From BOG-1155 sp963717985 (GTDB lineage: Bacteria > Desulfobacterota > Syntrophorhabdia > Syntrophorhabdales > WCHB1-27), in contig CAVQYC010000002.1 in assembly GCA_963717985.1 (NCBI GenBank), positions 496,001 through 560,000 of the forward strand: a stretch of 64,000 bases of DNA. Direction: 5' to 3'. A program made the translations under genes and the position numbers. A model generated the notes under the pieces. That model saw only the letters and a program-made list of their open reading frames with translations. It searched no databases and was not told the origin of the DNA. Below are positions 26,408 to 34,895 of the stretch, in pieces; the stretch's first letter is position 1, and every line of letters starts with the position of its first letter.

Positions 26408-27805
26408 ATGTCTAAGTCCGAACCTATGGCCCCCGGCGGATTCCGTTTTGCCCTTGCCGATTCCATCGCTTTTCTGAACCCCGATCACTGGGATCTCGTG
26501 GCGGCGCGTTCCGGGCTGTTTCTCTCGCGTCCCTTCCTCCGGCTTCTGGAACAGTACCTCCCCGGCAACCTATCCACGCACTATGCCATCGTTTATGCGG
26601 GTGACCGGCCCGTTGCCACAGTGGTTGCGCAGAGCCTTGAGATTCGGGTTGCTGACCTATCCCGTGGAGGCCTTCCGGAAACGACGCCCGGTTTTTGGCA
26701 TTCCCTGGGAGAGGCTTCTCAGCGCTCCATCAGTCGGGTTCGCAGGCGCGTCCTGTTATACGACAACCTCTTGTTGTGGCCCTTCCGCGAGGAAGCCGCG
26801 GCAGCGACCGCCCCGGGGGAGTTGTGGCCCGACGTGGCCTCGGACCTCTGGCACCGCTTCCGGCACCTGCTGAAGGTGGCAGAGCGTGCTGCGGAGCTCC
26901 CGGTTGCGTGGGTCCGCCTGCGCTTCCTGGTCTGCGGAAACCTGTTCTCTACGGGTCCGCACGGCGTTGCTTTCAGCGGGGATGAAGACCCGGTGAGATT
27001 GTGGCCGGCGGTGGTGGAAGCGCTCAACCGCATAAGGAGGTCCAGCACAATCTTCGGCGAGTCGGATATGGTGATGATAAAGGACCTCACGGAGGAGCAG
27101 GCCGGGGCGGGGGCAGCTCTGCGGAATTTCAACTTCCGCCGCTTTGAAACGGAGCCGAACATGGTGCTCCAGCTTAAGCCATCCTGGGCCGGCTTCGACG
27201 ATTGCCTCAATGACATGAAGTCCGCCTATCGGACCAGGATAAAGAAGACCTTACAAAGCCTGGATGAATCGGGAATCGTGCTAGAGCGCATCACTCCGGA
27301 GCAGGTGGAAGCCGCCGCCGCCGAAATCTACGGGCTCTACCACCAGGTGCACGATCGTAAGAAGCTGCGTCTGGCGACTATCGGGGAAAAGTGGATCCCC
27401 GCCCTTGCACGGCAGTATCAGAACGATTTTCGCACCGTGGCGGCCCGCCCCAAAGGGGGCGGCAAGATCCTCGGCTTCATCACGCTCATCCGGGACGGGG
27501 ATAGCGCCTTTGGCTACTACATGGGTTTTGATAAGGCCGGGGCAGCCGGAGGTCTTCCACTGTACGTGTCCCTGGTCTATGCGGGCGTGGCTCAGGCAAT
27601 CGAGATGCGAGCGTCGCGTGTCGTCCTGGGGCGCACGGCCCTGGGACCGAAGGCCCAGATCGGCGCCAAGCCTCAAGCGATGTATGGCTACCTGCGCCAC
27701 CGGAGCTGGGTCCTGAACCTCGCGGTACCGAGTATCCTGGCCGTGCTTCCGGCGCCAAAACAGGCCCCCGATCGCCATCCCTTCAAAAAAGAGCCGTACG
27801 ATTAA
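26408..27805 (+). CDS. GNAT/FemAB-like acyltransferase-fold protein
   Basis: A 465-residue protein. The C-terminal half (about residues 255-440) resembles the peptidoglycan-bridge/CsaA-type acyl-CoA N-acyltransferase fold (ILGFITLIRDGDSAFGYYMGFD, then RVVLGRTALGPKAQIGAKP). No membrane segment is visible. Base composition is slightly more GC-rich than ychF and it lies 51 bp after it. The substrate is unknown. Confidence 0.68.
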   Translation: MSKSEPMAPGGFRFALADSIAFLNPDHWDLVAARSGLFLSRPFLRLLEQYLPGNLSTHYAIVYAGDRPVATVVAQSLEIRVADLSRGGLPETTPGFWHSLGEASQRSISRVRRRVLLYDNLLLWPFREEAAAATAPGELWPDVASDLWHRFRHLLKVAERAAELPVAWVRLRFLVCGNLFSTGPHGVAFSGDEDPVRLWPAVVEALNRIRRSSTIFGESDMVMIKDLTEEQAGAGAALRNFNFRRFETEPNMVLQLKPSWAGFDDCLNDMKSAYRTRIKKTLQSLDESGIVLERITPEQVEAAAAEIYGLYHQVHDRKKLRLATIGEKWIPALARQYQNDFRTVAARPKGGGKILGFITLIRDGDSAFGYYMGFDKAGAAGGLPLYVSLVYAGVAQAIEMRASRVVLGRTALGPKAQIGAKPQAMYGYLRHRSWVLNLAVPSILAVLPAPKQAPDRHPFKKEPYD

Positions 27806-27893
27806 TGGCCTCTTCCATTTCGTCAATCTCGCGGGCGGCAACCCCTGTATCGTTCGATATCGGGCCTTCAACGTTGGTGCAAGGAGTATTCAC

Positions 27894-28871
27894 ATGAGTG
27901 GTTATCCGGAAATCCGGGAGAAATTGATGACCCCTGAGGAAGCGGTCAGGCGATTCATAAAAGACGGCTGCCAGTTGGCCCTGGGGGGGTTCACCGTGAA
28001 CAGGAACCCGATGGCCCTCGCACGCGAGATCATAAGACAAGACATAAAAGATCTTCATATCGTCTGCCATTCCCATGGCCAAGCGCTCGATTTACTCATC
28101 GGCGCAAAATGCGTCAAAAGGCTGGAAGTGGCATATGGCGCCAACGGCCGCTTTGCTTCCACATGTATCCGTTTCAAAAAGGCAATAGAAAACGGAGAGA
28201 TAGAAGTCGAGGATTATTCCAACAACCAGATGAGCCTTCGATTCCTCGCCGGCTCTCTGAGCATCCCCTTTATACCGAGCAGAACAGGATTGGGAACCGA
28301 CATCGTCAATAAGGAGGGATTCGGACCCGAGACGAGAAAAGAAGCAAAGGTGGCGCGGAAAAAGCTCGTCGTTACGAGCAACCCCTTTGCTGAAGGCAAG
28401 GATGAGCTCATCCTTCTCCCTGCCCTTAACCCCGATGTCGCCATTGTCCATGCACAGTATGTGGGAGAGGACGGCAGCGTCAGGATAAAGGGCCTTACCT
28501 TTGCCGATCTGGAGCAGGCCAAGTCTGCCGATACGGTCATCGTGACTTGTGAAGAGATCGTGCCAAAGACGTTCATCAGGCTGGACCCCGACCAGAATTC
28601 GCTGCCGCCTTTCCTCGTCGACGCGATAGTCAGGGTGCCTTACGGAGCCCACCCCACGGCATGCCGCTTCTTCTACGACTACGACGCGAAGCATCTGAAC
28701 ATGTACAAGTCCCTGGCAAAAGACGACGACACGTTCAGGAAATATCTCGAAGAATGGGTCTTCAGCCCGAAGAACCACGAAGAGTATCTCGATAGGATAG
28801 GGGGGGCGGGACTGGTCAATATCAAGGCAAACCCGATCATCGGTTATGCGCCCGGACTCGACAGGCGGTAA
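27894..28871 (+). CDS. CoA-transferase family I, alpha subunit (glutaconate CoA-transferase type)
   Basis: A 325-residue subunit of a two-component CoA-transferase. The N-terminus (LMTPEEAVRRFIKDGCQLALGG) and the later DVAIVHAQYVGEDGSVRIKG stretch are typical of GctA-like proteins. It is paired with the beta subunit gene 13 bp downstream, which carries the likely catalytic Glu. Such enzymes activate dicarboxylic or aromatic-pathway acids by moving CoA from acetyl-CoA. The precise substrate is not readable. Confidence 0.88.
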   Translation: MSGYPEIREKLMTPEEAVRRFIKDGCQLALGGFTVNRNPMALAREIIRQDIKDLHIVCHSHGQALDLLIGAKCVKRLEVAYGANGRFASTCIRFKKAIENGEIEVEDYSNNQMSLRFLAGSLSIPFIPSRTGLGTDIVNKEGFGPETRKEAKVARKKLVVTSNPFAEGKDELILLPALNPDVAIVHAQYVGEDGSVRIKGLTFADLEQAKSADTVIVTCEEIVPKTFIRLDPDQNSLPPFLVDAIVRVPYGAHPTACRFFYDYDAKHLNMYKSLAKDDDTFRKYLEEWVFSPKNHEEYLDRIGGAGLVNIKANPIIGYAPGLDRR

Positions 28872-28884
28872 GGAGGATACACCA

Positions 28885-29646
28885 ATGGGTAAACACACGG
28901 AGAGGGAGATGATGGCCATCAGCGCAGGGAGACTCATCAAGGACGGTGATATTCTTTTTGCCGGAACCGGGGTCTCCATGCTTGCCGCAACAGTTTCAAA
29001 GAAGATCCACGCCCCTAGAGCGGTTGTCTTCTTCGAGACGGGCGGAATAGACCCGTCGCTGGACGAGCTTCCCATGGCAGTTGCCGATTCAAGGGTCATG
29101 GATGGCTCCGCCCTCAACTCCGGGCTGATTGACGCCTTTTCCATAGCCGGCCACAGGAAGTTCCATTCGGTGGCCTTTCTTGGCGCAGCACAGATCGACA
29201 GGTACGGAAATCTCAACTCCACCTGTATAGGCGATTATAAGAAACCGAAGGTGCGCTTCCCCGGAAGCGGCGGCGCCTGCGACGCGGCCTCGCTTACCTC
29301 CGGAGTCATTATCTTCATGCAGATAGGGAAGAGTAAGTTTGTTGAAAAGCTCGACTATCTGACGAGTCCGGGATGGTTAAAAGGCGGCGATTCCCGCGAG
29401 AAAGCAGGATACAAACGGGGAGGACCTATAGCGGTAGTAACGAATGTGGCTGTATTCAAATTCCACGAAACGACAAAGGAGATGTACCTCGCTGAGTATT
29501 ATCCCGGGGTGAGCATCGAGAGCATAACAGAAAATGTAAGCTTTCCCTTCGACGTATCGCGGGCTTACGAATCGGTGCCTCCGAGCGATGATGAGTTGAG
29601 GATCCTGAGAGAGGAAGTCGACCCACAGCGGTTGATACTCGAATAA
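28885..29646 (+). CDS. CoA-transferase family I, beta subunit (glutaconate CoA-transferase type)
   Basis: 253 residues from the ATG at 28885, which has AAGGAGG upstream; the frame is open from 28846 but that part overlaps the alpha subunit. Glu51 in VVFFETGG fits the position of the catalytic glutamate of GctB-type subunits. GSGGACDAASL is a family glycine-rich loop. It forms an operon with the alpha subunit. Confidence 0.88.
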   Translation: MGKHTEREMMAISAGRLIKDGDILFAGTGVSMLAATVSKKIHAPRAVVFFETGGIDPSLDELPMAVADSRVMDGSALNSGLIDAFSIAGHRKFHSVAFLGAAQIDRYGNLNSTCIGDYKKPKVRFPGSGGACDAASLTSGVIIFMQIGKSKFVEKLDYLTSPGWLKGGDSREKAGYKRGGPIAVVTNVAVFKFHETTKEMYLAEYYPGVSIESITENVSFPFDVSRAYESVPPSDDELRILREEVDPQRLILE

Positions 29647-29660
29647 GGGCGGACGCGTCT

Positions 29661-30296
29661 TCAGTTCTTTTGAGCTACAACAAAGATTGATTTGGCATAG
29701 TCGATGGAGAAGAATCGAAACAAAAACCCGAAGATGTAGACCTTCAAGAGGTACCGGTGGAGCGGGGCATTGAAGGAACGATAGATACGCTTTATCTCGA
29801 AGCCCGCCATTTCGATAAGTCCCGATATCTCTTCATAAGAATAGAAGGTTTTGTGAGAGGCATCCATAAAGAATCGGCCGGGATTGTATATATTGGGGAC
29901 AGATAGTATGAGCAGTCCCCGGTCGTTTAGCTTCTCCCGCAAGTCGGCAAGTAATTGAGCGCCATCCTCCAATTCGAGGTGCTCGATAACTTCAAAAAGG
30001 CACGCGACGTCAAACCTTTCCTGCACCTCTTTGAGATCACGGAAATCATGTTCAATGTTGGTATCGGTATCCAGACTCGCGTACTTGACGTTAATCCCCA
30101 GCCGGTCTATCTCTTCCTTCATCCCCTTTTTCCCGGCCCCGACATCGAGCACTCGCATCCCTTCTTCTAATACCATTTTCAGAAGATGGGACCGTTTCTT
30201 GATGAGCGGGATATTCCAGAGAGATCTATACCGTTGGTGCACGCTATTGCGGGAGTCGAAGAGCCTTGACCAGGGAACACTTCTCGCCTTCAGCAC
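29661..30296 (-). CDS. Class I SAM-dependent methyltransferase
   Basis: A 211-residue protein with motif I VLDVGAGKKGMKEEI (about residues 50-64), an acidic post-I residue in YASLDTDTN, and the motif II region FDVACLFEVIEHL. It resembles the MetW/UbiE-like methyltransferase group. A hydrophobic patch near the C-terminus (VYIFGFLFRFF) may touch the membrane. It converges with the CoA-transferase operon. The substrate is unknown. Confidence 0.82.
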   Translation of the reverse strand: MLKARSVPWSRLFDSRNSVHQRYRSLWNIPLIKKRSHLLKMVLEEGMRVLDVGAGKKGMKEEIDRLGINVKYASLDTDTNIEHDFRDLKEVQERFDVACLFEVIEHLELEDGAQLLADLREKLNDRGLLILSVPNIYNPGRFFMDASHKTFYSYEEISGLIEMAGFEIKRIYRSFNAPLHRYLLKVYIFGFLFRFFSIDYAKSIFVVAQKN

Positions 30297-30491
30297 ACAC
30301 CTCTGTTTCTGCGGTTATCCTCAAAATCGCTATCCCATTCCATTTCGGTCGACTATTTTATCACACGGATGGCTTGACAGACAAACATTTTGTCGGGACG
30401 CTTTGGGTGTGGTTGTCATCTTTTCGCACCCTGCACTCGCTCGCGCCCTTTTCACTTGACAGAAGGTCTTAAGAACTGTCCATATTACTAT

Positions 30492-31544
30492 ATGGACATT
30501 TACGATTACGCCGAAGCAAAAGGCATCTCGACCCGGCAGGTCCTCGACTTCACAGACCTGACCAATCCCCTCGGGCCTTGCAACAAGGCGAAGCATGCGA
30601 TGAGAAAGGCGTTGAAGGAGGCGCAGCTTCCCCCGGACCGGCAGACCCGCTACCTCAGAGGTTTCATCGCGAAGAAGGAACATGTGGCGCCGGGGAACAT
30701 CCTCTTCGGTCACGGCTCAACCCAGATTCTCGATCTTCTCCTGGCCGCGGCCATGCCGGGGAAACTCCTCGCGCCGTCCCCGCTGTCTGTGTGCCGCGCC
30801 GGACTGCTCGAAAGGCACAGGACGGAGTTCATCTCCTTTGCTTCGTGCGAGGCCGGGCAATTCGCACCCGATGCAGCGCAGCTTATTGCCCGGCTCGGGC
30901 CTGCCGATATGCTCCTTATCCCCAATCCCCACCCCGTGACAGGCACGGTCGTGAGCCTCGGCTTCCTTCGCGAGGTCGTGGACGCCATTAACGGGTCACA
31001 CAGGATACTCGTCATCGACGAGACGCTCGCCGGGTTTGTGAAAGCGGATTCCCCCGTGCAGGCGGCCATCCATTCGGCCAACGTCCTCATCCTCAGGACC
31101 TTCTCTTTATTTCATGCCCTCGCCGGCATGCGGCTTGGTTATGCCCTCGGCAGCCAACGGGTGCTCGACCTCGTGCGCAGCGTCGCAGAACCGGGTCCCG
31201 TGAGCACGGTCGCCGCAGCCGGCGCCCTAGCTTCGTTGCGGGACCGAGGCTTCTTAACGAGGAGCGCGGAATTCGTCGCAGCGGAGAAAGCCTATATGAC
31301 AGCGAAACTGGGCCGCATCAAGGGGATCAGGGCGATAGACACCGGCTGCAATTTTCTCCTTGTTGCGGTTGAATTGCCGGTGGCCGATCTCCAATCACGG
31401 TTTCTGCAAAAGAACATCCTGATCGATGTCTTCGAAGATGAGAAGGGTCGTCACCTTATCCGTCTGCCTCTGCGGAGACGACGCGAAAATGCGCGTTTTG
31501 CGAGGACGCTGACAAGGATCATGGCGGAGGAGCCCATGGCGTGA
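30492..31544 (+). CDS. Aminotransferase class I/II-fold protein lacking the PLP lysine
   Basis: 350 residues from the ATG at 30492; no strong ribosome binding site is visible and the frame is open from 30390. It follows the histidinol-phosphate aminotransferase/CobD-like pattern: PLGPCNKAKHAM, LFGHGSTQILDLLL, PNPHPVTG, VIDETLAGF and an Arg near the end (RHLIRLPLRR). At the Schiff-base site, where family members read RSLTKFYAL or RSFSKAFGL, it reads RTFSLFHALAGMRLGY with Leu206 (TTA at 31107-31109). A PLP Schiff base therefore cannot form there. It may be a regulatory or binding protein, or a decaying enzyme. It ends 76 bp before tRNA-Ser. Confidence 0.8.
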   Translation: MDIYDYAEAKGISTRQVLDFTDLTNPLGPCNKAKHAMRKALKEAQLPPDRQTRYLRGFIAKKEHVAPGNILFGHGSTQILDLLLAAAMPGKLLAPSPLSVCRAGLLERHRTEFISFASCEAGQFAPDAAQLIARLGPADMLLIPNPHPVTGTVVSLGFLREVVDAINGSHRILVIDETLAGFVKADSPVQAAIHSANVLILRTFSLFHALAGMRLGYALGSQRVLDLVRSVAEPGPVSTVAAAGALASLRDRGFLTRSAEFVAAEKAYMTAKLGRIKGIRAIDTGCNFLLVAVELPVADLQSRFLQKNILIDVFEDEKGRHLIRLPLRRRRENARFARTLTRIMAEEPMA

Positions 31545-31582
31545 CTCCGTGCGGCGGCCCCGACCGGAATATCAAAGTACGT

Positions 31583-31611
31583 TTGATTTTTTACAGGTGA
31601 ACAAGTATAAT
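31583..31611 (+). promoter_or_regulatory. Promoter of tRNA-Ser
   Basis: TTGATT at 31583-31588, a 17-bp spacer and a perfect TATAAT at 31606-31611, ending 9 bp before the tRNA. Confidence 0.75.
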
Positions 31612-31620
31612 GCTCCAGAC

Positions 31621-31713
31621 GGAGAGATGACCGAGAGGCCGAAGGTGCTCGCCTGCTAAGCGAGTGTACGGCTTAAACCCGTACCGAGGGTTCGAATCCC
31701 TCTCTCTCCGCCA
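31621..31713 (+). tRNA. tRNA-Ser (GCT)
   Basis: A 93-nt class II tRNA: acceptor GGAGAGA pairs with TCTCTCC, anticodon stem CTCGC/GCGAG, loop CTGCTAA with anticodon GCT, a long variable arm (GTACGG/CCGTAC) and encoded CCA. Its 3' 28 bp are repeated exactly at 36298-36325, marking it as the attachment site of the element that follows. Confidence 0.96.
31686..31713 (+). repeat. attL, inside tRNA-Ser
   Basis: A 28-bp block (GAGGGTTCGAATCCCTCTCT then CTCCGCCA) covering the T arm, acceptor strand and CCA. It is identical to 36298-36325. Confidence 0.88.
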
Positions 31714-31836
31714 TTTATGATTAATATATCAGTCAACTATATCCTTTCCCGCCTCTGTTTTTCCGTCACCAATCTGTCACCAGCGCGACAGAGCCGGCCT
31801 AAAAGGCGCAAAAACTTTGTCGTACTGCAGTGCGGC

Positions 31837-31865
31837 TTGCCCGGCCTGTGCAAGAGGTGTATAAT
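31837..31865 (+). promoter_or_regulatory. Promoter of the AbrB-PIN pair
   Basis: TTGCCC at 31837-31842, exactly 17 bp, then a perfect TATAAT at 31860-31865. The antitoxin ATG lies 32 bp downstream with GGAGGTG before it. Confidence 0.65.
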
Positions 31866-31897
31866 CTTACAAGTAAGAACACAGATGGAGGTGCGAA

Positions 31898-32161
31898 ATG
31901 GCAAATATAGCAACAACAAAGATGTCTTCGAAGGGTCAGGTGGTCATCCCTGAAGAAATCCGGAACCGACTCAAATTAAAGAAAGGGTCTCAGTTTGTGG
32001 TTGTAAGCGAGAAGGACGTGGTGATATTGAAAGCCATATCTCCACCATCTCTGGATGAATTCGATGCTTTGATCGCGGATGCGCGAAAGAAGGCGAAGGA
32101 AGCGGGCATGAAGCGATCAGACATTGAAGCGGCCATCGTCGAGGCTCGAGGCCGTAAGTGA
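31898..32161 (+). CDS. AbrB/MazE-type antitoxin
   Basis: An 87-residue protein. The SpoVT/AbrB swapped-hairpin domain covers about residues 4-48 (TTKMSSKGQVVIPEEIR) and binds DNA; the C-terminal helix (about 55-85) should bind the toxin. It overlaps the PIN gene by 4 bp (GTGA), the classic coupled antitoxin-toxin order. A close promoter suggests autoregulation, although no operator was identified. Confidence 0.9.
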   Translation: MANIATTKMSSKGQVVIPEEIRNRLKLKKGSQFVVVSEKDVVILKAISPPSLDEFDALIADARKKAKEAGMKRSDIEAAIVEARGRK

Positions 32162-32583
32162 GGATAGTCCTGGACACGAACGTCTTCGTTTCCGGCGTCT
32201 TCTTCTCCGGACCCTCTTACCAAATTCTTAAAGCTTGGCGGCACGGTCAGCTGCATCTCGTTATTTCCAAGGAAATACTGGATGAATACCAAAGGATCGG
32301 AGAAGAGCTTGCCGTGAAATTTCCTGGCATCGATCTGGGACCCATCCTTGAACTGGTCACTCTGAAGGCAAAGTTTTTCCCCTCTCAGCGGCTGCCGGCG
32401 CCTCTCTGCGACGATCCTGATGACGACAAATTTTTTGCTTGTGCCCTTGCGGGCAAAAGCAGAATAATCGTAAGCGGGGATAAGCATCTTCTAAAAGTAT
32501 CGGGCTTCCGCACCATCCAAGTCTTAAAGCCACGCGACTTCGTGTATGCCTATCTGACACCCCCAAGTTCTAAGGTATCTTGA
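32158..32583 (+). CDS. PIN-domain toxin (TIGR00305-type)
   Basis: A 141-residue PIN nuclease starting at a GTG. The acidic active-site set is visible: Asp5 in VLDTNVF, Glu in KEILDEY, and the DDPDDDKFFACA and VSGDKHLL stretches. PIN toxins cleave RNA and are held by the AbrB partner. All catalytic positions look intact, so the pair may stabilise the element. Confidence 0.9.
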   Translation: MRIVLDTNVFVSGVFFSGPSYQILKAWRHGQLHLVISKEILDEYQRIGEELAVKFPGIDLGPILELVTLKAKFFPSQRLPAPLCDDPDDDKFFACALAGKSRIIVSGDKHLLKVSGFRTIQVLKPRDFVYAYLTPPSSKVS

Positions 32584-32699
32584 GTGATTATAGTTGACAC
32601 GTCCGGGCTTGTCAAAGCTACCTCTCGCGCACAGTCGTTGATGCAACTCGGAAGCGCCCGGGGGACGATTGAGAATCATCAGTAGATTTTTAAAAAAGG

Positions 32700-33125
32700 T
32701 TACTGTTTTTGACGGTAGCCGGTCTCTTTGATACTATTGCCCCCTTGTTCGGCTCTCAGCCGTTCTCTGTAGTATGCTTCTCGCCGCCGCTCCATCTTCT
32801 CTAAAGTTTTTTTGACGTTCTCTACTTCTTCTTTGTATCTCTCAGTGTTTGGCAGCGGGGCATCGATAAATGTGATTAGGGGGATGTAGGCTTCCAGGAT
32901 TCTGTAAAGTCTGTCTCTACGGACGAAATAGTGAATGATTTGTTTATTTCCCCACACCCGCAGGGTCTCTCTCGAAACGCCAAAGGCGCCCGAGATACCC
33001 CCAGGCGATTCCATCTGGTATTCAAAGGCATCGAGTATGAGATACATATCAGCGTTCGAGACCGAGTGATAGCCCCTTGGGTACTTCGTCAAAACCCATT
33101 GAAGCTCTTCGGTCATCCGTAGCAT
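32700..33125 (-). CDS. Hypothetical protein with HTH-like segment and coiled coil
   Basis: 141 residues from the ATG at 33125, which follows GGTGAGGGCAGT; the open frame begins at 33152. A helix-turn-helix-like stretch (GISGAFGVSRETLRVWGNKQ) lies at about residues 45-64, and a charged coiled coil at about 95-130. It has a strong promoter with an overlapping palindrome, which fits an autoregulating DNA-binding protein of the element. No family is recognised. Confidence 0.65.
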   Translation of the reverse strand: MLRMTEELQWVLTKYPRGYHSVSNADMYLILDAFEYQMESPGGISGAFGVSRETLRVWGNKQIIHYFVRRDRLYRILEAYIPLITFIDAPLPNTERYKEEVENVKKTLEKMERRREAYYRERLRAEQGGNSIKETGYRQKQ

Positions 33126-33150
33126 ACTGCCCTCACCTTGTGCCTTTGGC

Positions 33151-33194
33151 AATTGTCAATTTCAATTGTAAAACGGGGTGATTAGGGTTGTCAA
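33151..33194 (-). promoter_or_regulatory. Promoter and candidate operator of the HTH gene
   Basis: On the minus strand, TTGACA (33194-33189) and TACAAT (33170-33165) are 18 bp apart. Between the -10 box and the gene lies the perfect odd palindrome AATTG-T-CAATT (33151-33161), next to another CAATTG. Binding there would block transcription start. Confidence 0.6.
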
Positions 33195-33274
33195 GAAGTT
33201 TTTTGATTTCTTTTTAGAAGGCGGCCGCCGATCGCGCCCGGCCACTCGCCACCCGTAACAAAAATGCCGCAACC

Positions 33275-34291
33275 TTATGGGTTCTTCCCAATCCACTTTG
33301 CAATGATGGGATGTTTTTGCAGATAATCCTGAATAAACTCGTCATGACGTATGTACGCCCGCTTATACTCCGCGACCGCCGTATTGTACGAAGAATAAAG
33401 ACTCTCAGCCTTACCCGTCTCTTCTCCTTTATTCCGTTGCAGCGCATCGTAATTATCGCGCTGGTATTTCAAAACGGCCAAAAGCCTATTATTAACTCGC
33501 ATAAGAGCGTCATCATACGCTCTATATGTTTCACCCCTCAAGCCGAACAAATCAGAATACATCCCCTTTTCCTCGTGAGATAAGCTATCCTTGTGTTCTT
33601 CGAAATATTTTGTCGCACTATTGTAGTCTTCGCCCGCTCTCTTTCGGAGAGTTTCGGCGTTTTCGCAAGTAACAATGGCCTGCTCGATTTTTTCTTTCGT
33701 AGTTATGTCGCTAATTCCGTTGACTTCCTTAAATGCCTCCCGCGCCTTCGACTGTGATTCGGACGCTACCTTGTTTAATTCTTGAAGCTCGCCACGAGTC
33801 CAAGACCACCTGGCGTTTCCATAGCCAACAGTGAAATTAACAGCGAGAGAAATGCAAAAGAAAGCTATCAAGCCCGCAGTAAAGGAGCAGATCCATCTTT
33901 TGCTCGTAAAGTCCCATCGCTTGGCAATTTTGTGTCTCAAGAAGTAGTAAAGCGCAAGCATGACGACGATGCCGATGTCTTCAGCCCAAAATCCAATTGT
34001 ACTGTCATTTCGCATATGCTTCATGTCTGTTCCATAAATTCCGAGCAAGACCAACCAACCCCATCCATAACGGGACGCCCACCTCGATTGCCAACTACTC
34101 CTCCGGGATGAACCCCTTACGACGGCTGTTTGTGCGTTCGTCTCCTCTTTCTCTGGCGAATGAGGCGGTTCGGGTTCATGCGCACCCATATCCGTCCGCA
34201 TATCCTCATCTTTTTTGAGCCACTCTCCACAGAATCTACATTTGACTGCCTCATCTTGGATTTCCTCAGCACAATAAGGGCATTTCTTCAT
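33275..34291 (-). CDS. Zinc-ribbon membrane protein with helical C-terminal domain
   Basis: A 338-residue protein. An N-terminal C4 zinc ribbon (CPYC and CRFC, residues 4-21) is followed by an acidic linker and about three membrane segments (about 78-92, 105-120 and 135-155). A long helical region of about 180 residues, rich in Lys, Glu and Gln, should form a coiled coil outside the membrane. GGGAGG precedes the start. No family is recognised. Within the element it could be a surface, exclusion or defence protein; none of these is shown by the sequence. Confidence 0.75.
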   Translation of the reverse strand: MKKCPYCAEEIQDEAVKCRFCGEWLKKDEDMRTDMGAHEPEPPHSPEKEETNAQTAVVRGSSRRSSWQSRWASRYGWGWLVLLGIYGTDMKHMRNDSTIGFWAEDIGIVVMLALYYFLRHKIAKRWDFTSKRWICSFTAGLIAFFCISLAVNFTVGYGNARWSWTRGELQELNKVASESQSKAREAFKEVNGISDITTKEKIEQAIVTCENAETLRKRAGEDYNSATKYFEEHKDSLSHEEKGMYSDLFGLRGETYRAYDDALMRVNNRLLAVLKYQRDNYDALQRNKGEETGKAESLYSSYNTAVAEYKRAYIRHDEFIQDYLQKHPIIAKWIGKNP

Positions 34292-34311
34292 ATCCCGAAA
34301 GACCTCCCGGA

Positions 34312-34806
34312 CTACGGTTGAGCAGTTTTCTTTCTTCTCATCAGAATTCTATTGCCCTTCTTAGAATGATCCATCTGCCTAAGCTCGTTCTGTACATCTT
34401 CTGGTAACTTGAAAATCAAGAACTCGAAAAGCGCTTCTACGCTGTCCCAGTCATCGTCTCCTATCTCTATTGGATTTGAGGAGTCGGGGTATCTCAACTG
34501 GCTAAAACCGTCAAGCATTGCTATGGCACGAGAATGATTCCTTCCGTAATTCATCTTTGCGCCTTGCTTTTCAATCAGATTGCTCAGCTTAACGAGAGAG
34601 TGGTAGTTGGGAAACTCGTGGCACTTGGCGAGGAGTATGGCCTTCAGCACTAACTCGATACCCAGATGGCAAAGATAACCAGCCGAATCGAAGCATCGAG
34701 GGTTCTTGTTGAATAGAACCTTCGCCGAAGCAAGATGATCAGCGGCACTATGGAGTAATGCCGTCTCCGTAAACCCTTCTCCGCGTCTAAATCTCTTTTC
34801 CTGCAT
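34312..34806 (-). CDS. HEPN-like domain protein
   Basis: 164 residues from the ATG at 34806; the frame is open to a TTG at 34884 without a ribosome binding site. The helical core with YLCHLGIELVLKAILLAK is typical of HEPN proteins, and ALLHSAADHLASAKVLF precedes it. I do not see an unambiguous R-x4-6-H RNase motif, so catalytic activity is uncertain. It lies between the zinc-ribbon gene (20 bp) and the Rep gene, on the same strand as both. Confidence 0.65.
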   Translation of the reverse strand: MQEKRFRRGEGFTETALLHSAADHLASAKVLFNKNPRCFDSAGYLCHLGIELVLKAILLAKCHEFPNYHSLVKLSNLIEKQGAKMNYGRNHSRAIAMLDGFSQLRYPDSSNPIEIGDDDWDSVEALFEFLIFKLPEDVQNELRQMDHSKKGNRILMRRKKTAQP

Positions 34807-34895
34807 TGCCCCGTCTACCCGATCATATGCCCTTCCTGCATCATACTCCTGGGTGCTATTGAGAACAACAAAAAAAATCGCCAAACTCGGTCGGA

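Noticed and set aside
31737..31919. Minus-strand frame ending RLVTEKQRRERI next to attL, considered as an integrase remnant
   Set aside because: Integrases often end near the att site, but there is no integrase motif upstream and only about 12 residues look suggestive.
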